A stretch of DNA of 51,118 bases from JAVBJN01 sp031546985. GTDB taxonomy: Bacteria; Bacteroidota; Bacteroidia; Chitinophagales; Chitinophagaceae. The number at the start of each line of letters is the position of its first letter. The first letter of the stretch is position 1. This document shows positions 1 through 7,071 of the stretch, piece by piece. The stretch lies in the NCBI GenBank assembly GCA_031546985.1, contig JAVBJN010000086.1, positions 1 through 51,118 on the forward strand, given 5' to 3'. Position numbers and translations under genes: made by a program. The notes beneath the pieces are model-generated. The model saw only the letters and a list, made by a program, of their open reading frames with translations, had not been told where the DNA came from and did not search any database.

Positions 1-1125
1 CATACCATGCTGGAAAAGGTCTTTCAACCCATTGTAAGCCGCCTGGTGGGTGTAGATGGGGTGCCCTTTAAAACCAGCTTTTTCGCCATCGGGCGGTACC
101 AGGTAGGGTTGGGTGAGCCAGGCCGATTTACCTTGTGGCGAACCGTCGAAAGTCATTTTAATAGCGCCTATTTTGATATGCCCATCGTAATGGTTGTAGT
201 ACTTTTTAAGCGCGTTCAGGCTGTCTTTATTGCTGTCATAATCCGGCAGGATAATGATATCGGCTTTCAGCAGCCCTTTGGCATTGGCTTCTTTAATCAG
301 GTTTATCTCGCCAGGTGCGGTGCGTCCGTCACAAATGGTCGTTTGCCCGTTGGCCAGCCATACATTCACCGCGTTTTCCAACGGCCCAAATTTTTGCGCA
401 TCGGTGGGGTTGGCGGGTACCGGCATTAATTTAATCAATTCCATCAGTGCATGAATATGTGCATTCTCAATCATTTTTCCGGTAAGGTGGTGCGTTACCG
501 GGTCGCGGCCATACATGCCACCAATGGGATCGGGTGTTTGATCGGTAATACCCAGTGTTTGCAGCGCTTTGGAATTGGCAACGCCCATATGGCCCGAAGT
601 GTGCATAATATAAATGGGGTGGGTGGTAGAAACCGCGTCCAGCTCAGCGGCAGTAGGGTGGCGGTGCTCCTGCATTACAGCATCATCATAGCCGTTGCCA
701 ATGATAAGGGTGCCATCGGGGATTTTTTTATCGCGGATGTAATGGCGGAGTTCCTGTTGCAGGTCTGGAATCGACATTACTTTGCCATAAGGTTGGGGCT
801 GGAGATCGGCCGCAAAAGAGAAAGAAGCATAACCGCCCACATGGCCATGCGCGTCTATAAATCCTGGCATAAGGGTTTGGCCTGCCAGGTCAATTTTTTG
901 GGTGGCATCGCCCGCCAGTTTCATGGCTTGCGCTTTTGACCCGGCATACAGGATCTTGCCATCCTTCACTGCCAGGGCTTCGGCATAAGCCGGTTGCGGG
1001 CCAGCCATGGTAAGAATATCGCCATTATAATATATGCTACTGGCCTGCCGACCAGTTGGAGTGCCGGGGTTGCAGGCGGCAAAAAAAATGCAGGCTAAGA
1101 GGGGGAGCAACGCATACCGTTTCAT
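1..1125 (-). CDS. Amidohydrolase family lipoprotein (3' end beyond window)
   Basis: The frame is open on the minus strand from an ATG at 1123-1125 to the window edge, so about 375 N-terminal residues are visible and the C-terminus is missing. The N-terminus is a lipoprotein signal (basic MKRY, hydrophobic stretch, lipobox ending AAC at about residue 19), which predicts an acylated periplasmic or outer-membrane-facing protein. At about residue 80 comes GFIDAHGH, the first metal-binding HxH strand of the amidohydrolase superfamily. The early pattern of NGDILTM and AEALAVKDGKILYAG is typical of the YtcJ-like amidohydrolase_3 group, whose members hydrolyse amide or ester bonds in cyclic or acylated substrates. 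The later catalytic residues lie outside the window or were not resolved. The substrate cannot be predicted. It is divergent from the glycan operon and separated from it by about 330 bp. Confidence 0.85.
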   Translation of the reverse strand, partial: MKRYALLPLLACIFFAACNPGTPTGRQASSIYYNGDILTMAGPQPAYAEALAVKDGKILYAGSKAQAMKLAGDATQKIDLAGQTLMPGFIDAHGHVGGYASFSFAADLQPQPYGKVMSIPDLQQELRHYIRDKKIPDGTLIIGNGYDDAVMQEHRHPTAAELDAVSTTHPIYIMHTSGHMGVANSKALQTLGITDQTPDPIGGMYGRDPVTHHLTGKMIENAHIHALMELIKLMPVPANPTDAQKFGPLENAVNVWLANGQTTICDGRTAPGEINLIKEANAKGLLKADIIILPDYDSNKDSLNALKKYYNHYDGHIKIGAIKMTFDGSPQGKSAWLTQPYLVPPDGEKAGFKGHPIYTHQAAYNGLKDLFQHGM

Positions 1126-1453
1126 AGTGAAGGAAGGTTAAAGTGAAGAACTGGACTTTCGGTTATACTAAACTAATATATGTGTTTTTGGCTGGAAATG
1201 ACGATTGCCTTATGGTCCAATTTGGTATTACCCTGGTTGGGAAAATCATAGTGTGTCATTTTGCGTATTGCACCGGAATTATAGCTGCCTGCATTTTTAC
1301 AAGCTTATTTTTGGGTTTAAATTGGCAGATTGGTATTAGTTGTAAGTGATTTATAAATGCGGAAATAAACCATGGGATGTGCTGTAGCTGCAATAGCTTT
1401 CATATTGTTTTATTAAACCATTATGTATTATTTTTAGCGATCAAAACACACCA
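1126..1453. other. Intergenic gap between divergent genes
   Basis: About 330 bp of AT-rich sequence separate the amidohydrolase start from the glycan operon. It must hold both promoters, but I find no clean TAnnTTTG box. The short open frame at 1143-1349 has no recognisable features and is not annotated as a gene. No hairpins or repeats stood out. Confidence 0.5.
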
Positions 1454-2719
1454 ATGTCCCCATCTTCAATTGCGGTTGATAAAACGAGGTACAATACACA
1501 ATACATTAACTATGCATTGTGTTTTTTTATATTCCTCATCGTTATGGTTTATTTCAAGACTATTAATGCCTATGCACTTAATATCCCCTATAAAGATGAC
1601 TATGATGCAATTTTAGGATGGTTGGTAGATTATAAAGCCAGTGATTTTGGAGGGCGGTTAAAGCTGCTTTTTTTACAACATAACGAACACCGGCTCCTGG
1701 CATCAAGGTTGGTGTATGCCACCTATTATACTTTATTCGGTGATGTGAACATCCGGAGTTTTATTTTTCTGGCCAACATTCAGTTAATCGGAATACTTGC
1801 CATTGGCATGGTGTTTATAAAGCGGTTTGTGGGTGGTTTCTGGGCCGTTCCCGCCTTTGTGCTGGCATTGTGTCTTTTTGATGTCAATAATTTTGAGAAC
1901 GCAGATTTTGCAATGGCCGGTATGCAAAACTTTGGTATTGTTTGGTGGTTTATGTTGAGTTTGTTTTTTTATACCCGTCCGGGAAACAAAAACCTTGTTG
2001 CGGCATTGCTGTTTCAAGCGTTGGCGGCATTTTCCAGTGGTAATGGTATGGTAGCCGGCGGCGCTTTGTTTGTGTATTGCCTGCTTAGCCAGGACCGCCG
2101 TAAGGCTATTTTGAGCGGAGCTGGTATGCTGTTGTTCCTGGGCTTATATTTTATCGGTTACCAGTCTACCGGCGAGGCCATGACGGCGGGTAGTGTGTAT
2201 AATATGGCCATGTTCTTTTTGCATATGGCCGGGGCGCATTTCAGTTTTGAGAACGGCTGGTTCTGCGCGCTGATTATGCTGGGTATATTGGCGGCCTGCC
2301 TTCCGCTACGCAGCAAATTTAAGTTCAAAGAAGAGGCATTGCCTTTAATCGCGATATTGGTATTTGTGATTGGCTCGGTGGGGGTTACCTCCATATTCCG
2401 TGGTGCCACTCCCATCGTACAGGCTTATGCAAGCCGCTATTTCATTTATACGCATTTGCTTACCGCTATTGTATTTTGCCTGCTTTATGCAAAACTGGCT
2501 GGTAAAAAGAGCCAATGGCCTGTTGCCATTATCGGTATTTTCGTATTGTTGTTTACTTACAGGAGTAACTACGATTATGGTATAGCCAACCTGGAGCTGG
2601 AAAAGAACCGGTTGCAGCATATAGAATTCTGCTATCCAGATGTAGAAAAGGCCCGTAAAATATCTGAAGCGGCATGTGCTGCCGATATCTATTGCATAAA
2701 AGACGCGCGATTCGATTGA
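1454..2719 (+). CDS. Polytopic membrane protein, possible GT-C type glycosyltransferase
   Basis: This is a 421-residue protein with a short soluble N-terminus and roughly ten hydrophobic segments. After the first membrane segment (about residues 22-40) the loop carries KDDYDAIL and, some 30 residues later, HNEHR. An acidic pair in the first extracytoplasmic loop is typical of GT-C enzymes that use polyprenyl-phosphate sugars, but I do not recognise a named family, so this is inference. The C-terminus ends in a charged, Cys-containing soluble tail. It is the first gene of a tight set: 21 bp separate it from the next gene, followed by two SDR sugar epimerases and a DPM1-like GT2. That context supports a role in transferring or moving a lipid-linked sugar at the inner membrane. 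An alternative is an O-antigen or EPS polymerase or transporter. Confidence 0.75.
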   Translation: MSPSSIAVDKTRYNTQYINYALCFFIFLIVMVYFKTINAYALNIPYKDDYDAILGWLVDYKASDFGGRLKLLFLQHNEHRLLASRLVYATYYTLFGDVNIRSFIFLANIQLIGILAIGMVFIKRFVGGFWAVPAFVLALCLFDVNNFENADFAMAGMQNFGIVWWFMLSLFFYTRPGNKNLVAALLFQALAAFSSGNGMVAGGALFVYCLLSQDRRKAILSGAGMLLFLGLYFIGYQSTGEAMTAGSVYNMAMFFLHMAGAHFSFENGWFCALIMLGILAACLPLRSKFKFKEEALPLIAILVFVIGSVGVTSIFRGATPIVQAYASRYFIYTHLLTAIVFCLLYAKLAGKKSQWPVAIIGIFVLLFTYRSNYDYGIANLELEKNRLQHIEFCYPDVEKARKISEAACAADIYCIKDARFD

Positions 2720-2740
2720 TAAATTTAACCTGATCCCAAA

Positions 2741-3811
2741 GTGAACTCAAAAACTATTCTCATAACCGGTGGCTGTGGCTTTATCGGTTCCAATATAGGT
2801 GTATTGCTCAAGCAAAAGTACCCGGACTACACGGTAATTGCGCTTGATAACCTGAAAAGACGCGGTTCGGAGCTGAACATCAGCCGGCTCAAAGAGCATG
2901 ATATCCGGTTTATACATGGCGATATCCGCAACAGGGAAGACCTTATGCTGGATGAAAACATCGATTACATTATTGACGCGGCTGCAGAACCTTCTGTAAT
3001 GGCCGGTATGGATGCTACATTGAGCTACGTGATCAATACCAACCTAAATGGCACCATCAATACGCTGGAGCTTGCTGCACGGCATAAGGCTAAGTTTATC
3101 TTTTTATCTACCAGCCGTGTGTATCCGATCTCATTTCTCGAAGATATAAAGTATACAGAGGGCGAAGACCGTTTTCATATATCAGCAGAACAAAACCTTG
3201 CCGGTGTGACCGAAAAAGGGATCAGCGAAGATTTTCCGCTCACCAAAGCCCGGTCGGTATATGGTGCTACCAAGCTGGCTTCGGAACTTATGATAGAAGA
3301 GTTTCGCGAGTTTTTTGATGTAGATTATGTAATTAACCGTTGTGGCGTTATCGCAGGTCCGCACCAGATGGGTAAGGTAGACCAGGGTGTAATTACACTT
3401 TGGGTAGCCCGCCACTACTGGAATAAAGATGTGGCCTATTTTGGGTATGGCGGCAAAGGAAAACAGGTGCGCGACATTTTGCACATCCACGATCTTTTTG
3501 ACCTGGTAGATTACGAGATACACCATTTTGGCAATGTAAACGGGCAAACGTTTAACGCCGGTGGTGGCTTGCAAACCAGTGTTTCGTTGAAAGAACTCAC
3601 AGAAGTATGCGCTGCTATTACCGGCAATAGGGTAGGTGCGCAATCGGAGCCACAAAATAGAAAAGGAGATATTCCGTTATACATTACCGATAACACAAAA
3701 ATTACATCCCAAATCGGCTGGGCGCCCAAAAGAGGCGTGACGGATATCATCGGTGATATTTTCCAGTGGATTGATAATAATGAGCCACAGCTTAAAAAAA
3801 TTCTTAATTAA
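2741..3811 (+). CDS. NAD-dependent sugar epimerase/dehydratase, RfbE-like (GTG start)
   Basis: This 356-residue extended SDR enzyme starts with GTG at 2741; no ATG lies closer to the dinucleotide fold. The Rossmann motif ITGGCGFIGSN is at residues 8-18, an acidic NAD-selecting residue follows in ALDNLKRRG, and the catalytic pair YGATK is at Y174/K178. The stretch LKRRGSELNISRL with HGDIRN resembles CDP-paratose/tyvelose 2-epimerase (RfbE type) more than UDP-glucose 4-epimerases. Such enzymes epimerise C2 of a CDP-3,6-dideoxyhexose in the cytoplasm. No CDP-sugar synthesis genes (rfbF, rfbG, rfbH type) are in the window, so the nucleotide sugar is unproven. The stop codon abuts the ATG of the next gene with no spacer, which implies coupled translation. 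Confidence 0.88.
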   Translation: MNSKTILITGGCGFIGSNIGVLLKQKYPDYTVIALDNLKRRGSELNISRLKEHDIRFIHGDIRNREDLMLDENIDYIIDAAAEPSVMAGMDATLSYVINTNLNGTINTLELAARHKAKFIFLSTSRVYPISFLEDIKYTEGEDRFHISAEQNLAGVTEKGISEDFPLTKARSVYGATKLASELMIEEFREFFDVDYVINRCGVIAGPHQMGKVDQGVITLWVARHYWNKDVAYFGYGGKGKQVRDILHIHDLFDLVDYEIHHFGNVNGQTFNAGGGLQTSVSLKELTEVCAAITGNRVGAQSEPQNRKGDIPLYITDNTKITSQIGWAPKRGVTDIIGDIFQWIDNNEPQLKKILN

Positions 3812-4873
3812 ATGAACATTGCGATTGTAACAGGCTCTGGTGGGCTTATAGGAAGTGAGAGTGTAGGTTTCCTCTCCGATAAAATGGATCTGGTAATTGG
3901 TATAGACAACGACCAAAGGGCTTATTTCTTTGGTGCGGAAGCATCTACCAAATGGAATAAAGAAAAACTGGAACAGCAGTACACCAATTATAAGCACTAT
4001 GCAAACGATATCCGGGATTACAGCAGCCTGGAAAAAATATTTGCCGAGTATAATACCGACATTAAACTGGTGGTGCATACCGCTGCGCAACCCAGCCACG
4101 ATTGGGCCGCTAAGGAACCACTGACCGATTTTACCATCAATGCCAATGGTACGTTGAACTGCCTGGAACTTACGCGCCTGCATTGCCCAGATGCGGTATT
4201 TATATTTACCTCTACCAATAAGGTATATGGCGATACGCCAAACTTCCTGCCGCTTGTAGAGCAGGAGAAACGTTTTGAGATCGAAAGCACCCATCCGTAT
4301 TTTGTAGAAGGTATTGACGAAAATATGAGCATCGACCATTCCAAACACTCCATTTTTGGCGCTTCAAAAGTAGCGGCAGATGTGATGGTGCAGGAGTATG
4401 GCCGTTACTTTAATATGAAAACAGCGGTGTTCCGCGGTGGTTGCCTCACCGGGCCCCAGCACTCAGGAGCCCAATTGCACGGATTTTTGTCGTACCTGAT
4501 GAAGTGTGCGATCACAGGCAATGAGTACACCATTTTTGGTTATAAAGGAAAGCAGGTGCGCGATAATATTCATGCCTGGGATCTGGTAAATATGTTCTGG
4601 CATTTCTACCAGAATCCGCGCAGCGGCGAAGTGTACAATGCCGGCGGAGGCCGTTTTGCCAACTGCTCTATGCTCGAAGCCATTGATATGTGCGAGCTCA
4701 TTACCGGCAAAAAAATGAACTACCAGTATTCCGAAACCAACCGTATAGGCGATCATATCTGGTACATTTCCGACCTGACTAAGTTTAAAGCGCATTACCC
4801 TGGCTGGACGCACCAATACTCGCTGGAGACTACACTGACCCAGATATTCGAGAATTTAAAAAGCAGGGTATAG
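3812..4873 (+). CDS. NAD-dependent epimerase, CDP-paratose 2-epimerase-like, Tyr-to-Phe in YxxxK
   Basis: This 353-residue extended SDR begins directly after the stop of the preceding epimerase. It has VTGSGGLIGS for NAD binding, AAQPSHDWAAKEP and FTSTNKVYGDTPN around the active site, and FRGGCLTGP and GYKGKQVRDN in the substrate domain. These blocks are typical of proteins annotated as CDP-paratose 2-epimerase. The catalytic YxxxK position reads FGASK (F182/K186), so the usual general-acid/base Tyr is Phe, whereas the upstream paralogue has YGATK. Either another residue does the chemistry, as may be normal in this subfamily, or the protein has a non-epimerase role. The two SDRs may also act as a heteromer. 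It is followed after 3 bp by the GT2 gene in the same operon. Confidence 0.88.
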   Translation: MNIAIVTGSGGLIGSESVGFLSDKMDLVIGIDNDQRAYFFGAEASTKWNKEKLEQQYTNYKHYANDIRDYSSLEKIFAEYNTDIKLVVHTAAQPSHDWAAKEPLTDFTINANGTLNCLELTRLHCPDAVFIFTSTNKVYGDTPNFLPLVEQEKRFEIESTHPYFVEGIDENMSIDHSKHSIFGASKVAADVMVQEYGRYFNMKTAVFRGGCLTGPQHSGAQLHGFLSYLMKCAITGNEYTIFGYKGKQVRDNIHAWDLVNMFWHFYQNPRSGEVYNAGGGRFANCSMLEAIDMCELITGKKMNYQYSETNRIGDHIWYISDLTKFKAHYPGWTHQYSLETTLTQIFENLKSRV

Positions 4874-4876
4874 TTC

Positions 4877-5617
4877 ATGAAACTAAGTGTTGTCATTCCC
4901 GCATACAATGAAGCGTTAAACCTGCCCGATACCATTCTGGCATTTTACGGGGAATTGTCAAAACAGGATATTGATCATGAGCTGCTCGTAATTAACGATA
5001 ACTCAAAAGATGATACGGTGGCTGTAATTGAAGAATTGCAGCGCACTGTACCTACTTTGCGCACATTGGTGAACCTGCCACCCCATAATGGTTTTGGTTA
5101 TGCGGTACGCAAAGGATTGGAAAATTTTTCGGGCGATTGCGTAGCGGTGGTGATGGCAGATTTGTCCGATTCTCCGGAAGATCTGGTAAAGTTTTACCGC
5201 TACATGATAGAGAAAAACCTGGACTGTGTATTTGGCAACCGTTTTGCCAAAGGCGGTAAGGTTACCGATTATCCCAAAAATAAATTGTTCCTTAACCGGT
5301 TTGTCAACCGGATGATCAGCATTTTATTTGGTATCCGTTACCGCGATACCACCAATGCGTTTAAATTATACTCCAGGCATACCATAGAAGGCATTAAACC
5401 ATTCTTGTCACCACACTTTAACTTAACGGTAGAACTGCCGTTAAAAGCTATTGTACGGGGCTACAGTTTTGGCGTATTGCCCAACTCATGGCAAAACCGC
5501 AAGCATGGTACCTCCAACCTTAAAATACGGGAAATGGGGAGCCGGTATTTTTTCATTGTGCTCTACTGCCTTATCGAAAAGTATTTTAGCCGGGGCGATT
5601 TTAAAAAGAAGTGGTAG
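4877..5617 (+). CDS. Family 2 glycosyltransferase, DPM1-like polyprenyl-phosphate sugar synthase
   Basis: This 246-residue GT2 protein opens with LSVVIPAYNEALNLP and carries VINDNSKDDT (nucleotide-binding Asp). MADLSDSPEDL sits at the position of the metal-binding DxD-type motif, although here it reads ADLSD. GNRFAKGG and QNRKHGTSNLK are typical of dolichyl/undecaprenyl-phosphate mannosyltransferase-like enzymes. There is no C-terminal pair of transmembrane helices, so it is the short DPM1-type form. The expected reaction is transfer of a sugar from a nucleotide donor to polyprenyl phosphate on the cytoplasmic side of the membrane. It is the last gene of the operon, 3 bp after the second epimerase. 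Together with the GT-C-like first gene it suggests a polyprenyl-phosphate-sugar donor route. Confidence 0.88.
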   Translation: MKLSVVIPAYNEALNLPDTILAFYGELSKQDIDHELLVINDNSKDDTVAVIEELQRTVPTLRTLVNLPPHNGFGYAVRKGLENFSGDCVAVVMADLSDSPEDLVKFYRYMIEKNLDCVFGNRFAKGGKVTDYPKNKLFLNRFVNRMISILFGIRYRDTTNAFKLYSRHTIEGIKPFLSPHFNLTVELPLKAIVRGYSFGVLPNSWQNRKHGTSNLKIREMGSRYFFIVLYCLIEKYFSRGDFKKKW

Positions 5618-5715
5618 CCACAGTTTTTATAAGTACCTCAGTAACAATATATAAAAATCCGTAAATATCATTTGGTGTTTTCGGATTTTTATTTTATTTT
5701 AAGTTGTTTTATTGT

Positions 5716-5723
5716 TACCTTTG
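5716..5723 (+). promoter_or_regulatory. Bacteroidota -7 promoter box for queA
   Basis: The sequence TACCTTTG matches TAnnTTTG, the -7 element of the Bacteroidota primary sigma factor. It lies 31 bp before the ATG at 5755, which leaves a short leader and argues against the longer upstream frame being the true start. A convincing -33 TTG at 17-23 bp was not identified. Confidence 0.6.
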
Positions 5724-5754
5724 CCCACTTCATAAAACACATTCATACCGTAAT

Positions 5755-6804
5755 ATGAAATTATCCCAGTTCAAGTTTGATCTGCCCCTTAATTTAATCG
5801 CACAACATCCAACCAAAAAAAGAGACGAAAGCCGCCTGATGGTGGTGGATCGTAAGACCGGAAAAATTGAGCATAAAGTGTTCAAAGACGTGCTGAACTA
5901 TTTCAGCGACAAGGATGTGATGATCGTGAATAACACTAAAGTTTTTCCTGCACGCCTGTATGGCCGCAAAGAAAAAACAGGTGCAAAGATCGAAGTTTTC
6001 CTGTTGCGTGAACTGAATAAGCAAAACCGTCTGTGGGATGTGATCGTAGATCCGGCCCGTAAGATCCGTGTTGGTAATAAACTCTATTTTGGTGACGATG
6101 AGTCGCTGGTAGCGGAAGTAATAGACAATACTACTTCTCGTGGCCGTACCATCCGTTTCCTGTACGAAGGTACCGATGATGAATTCCGCCTCACGCTGGA
6201 AGGCCTGGGCGAAACACCATTGCCTAAATACATTAAACGTAAACCCGAAGACGACGATAAAGAACGCTACCAGACGGTATACGCCAAGTACGAAGGTGCT
6301 GTGGCTGCGCCAACTGCAGGTTTGCACTTTAGCCGTGAGCTCATTAAACGCCTCGAAATCGAAGGTGTGAAATTTGCCGAGGTTACCCTGCACACCGGTT
6401 TAGGTACTTTCCGCCCGATTGAGGTAGAAGACCTGAGCAAGCACAAGATGGATGCAGAGTATTTCAAGATTGATGAATACGCTGTGAAACTGGTAAACAA
6501 CGCCAAACAAGGTGGTCACCGCATCTGCTCTGTAGGTACTACAAGCATGCGTGCCATTGAATCGGCTGTTACTGCCAGCGATCTGCTGAAACCTGCCGAA
6601 GGTTGGACCAACGTGTTCATTCACCCGCCTTACGAGTTCTCTATTGCAGATTCGCTTATCACCAACTTCCACCTGCCTAAAACGAGCCTGCTCATTATGG
6701 TAGCTGCATTTGGTGGTTACGATCTGATGATGGAAGCTTACCAGGAAGCGATCAAAGAAAAATACCGCTTCTTCAGCTACGGCGATGCTATGCTGATTCT
6801 CTAA
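5755..6804 (+). CDS. queA: S-adenosylmethionine:tRNA ribosyltransferase-isomerase
   Basis: QueA transfers and isomerises the ribosyl moiety of SAM onto 7-aminomethyl-7-deazaguanine at tRNA position 34, giving epoxyqueuosine in queuosine synthesis. The protein is 349 residues from the ATG at 5755. The frame is open to 5704, but the -7 box at 5716-5723 and the family N-terminus (MKLSQFKFDLP, then LIAQHP) place the start here. Diagnostic blocks are RDESRLMVVDR, VNNTKVFPARL, GLGETPLPKYI, YQTVYAKYEGAVAAPTAG, LHTGLGTFRP and TSMRAIES, all well conserved in QueA. Length and motifs are complete. It is monocistronic, with its own promoter and a strong terminator just downstream. No other queuosine genes are present in the window. 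Confidence 0.97.
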   Translation: MKLSQFKFDLPLNLIAQHPTKKRDESRLMVVDRKTGKIEHKVFKDVLNYFSDKDVMIVNNTKVFPARLYGRKEKTGAKIEVFLLRELNKQNRLWDVIVDPARKIRVGNKLYFGDDESLVAEVIDNTTSRGRTIRFLYEGTDDEFRLTLEGLGETPLPKYIKRKPEDDDKERYQTVYAKYEGAVAAPTAGLHFSRELIKRLEIEGVKFAEVTLHTGLGTFRPIEVEDLSKHKMDAEYFKIDEYAVKLVNNAKQGGHRICSVGTTSMRAIESAVTASDLLKPAEGWTNVFIHPPYEFSIADSLITNFHLPKTSLLIMVAAFGGYDLMMEAYQEAIKEKYRFFSYGDAMLIL

Positions 6805-6825
6805 GTTTATTTGCCTCCTGTTATA

Positions 6826-6865
6826 AACAAAGCCCCTGCATTACTGCTGGGGCTTTGTTGTTTTA
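6826..6865. terminator. Rho-independent terminator after queA, bidirectional
   Basis: A perfect 11-bp stem, AACAAAGCCCC (6826-6836) paired with GGGGCTTTGTT (6849-6859), encloses a 12-nt loop and is followed by GTTTTAG. The A-rich left side means it could also serve the minus-strand GAF gene that converges on it. Confidence 0.85.
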
Positions 6866-6937
6866 GAAAAAGTGTTTCAGAAATATCCTGGTTTTGTAAT
6901 CAAATATTAAAATGTCGAGGAGATGCTGCTTCCTCCT

Positions 6938-7040
6938 TTCGTCCCCGCATGGGCGGGACAGGCAGTAGCAGCTTGACAAATTTTTTGTAAGGTCTCGAAT
7001 AATCTGTTATCCTGCCTGAGTCAGCGAAGAGCAGGATCTT
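6938..7040. repeat. Degenerate copy of the interspersed repeat element
   Basis: GTCCCCGCATGGGCGGGAC (6941-6959) repeats the GC-rich hairpin found in the 23.3-24.0 kb array and at 42.6 kb. An inverted repeat ATCCTGC/GCAGGAT (7009-7037) repeats the second hairpin of that element with a divergent centre. The two blocks keep the same relative orientation as the 42.6 kb copy. No gene is seen between queA and the GAF gene. Confidence 0.7.
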
Positions 7041-7071
7041 TCCATTGCAGCCCTTATTAGATCGGATATTT

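Noticed and set aside
1143..1349. 68-residue frame upstream of the glycan operon
   Set aside because: No domain, no promoter or start context, and it lies in AT-rich spacer between divergent genes.
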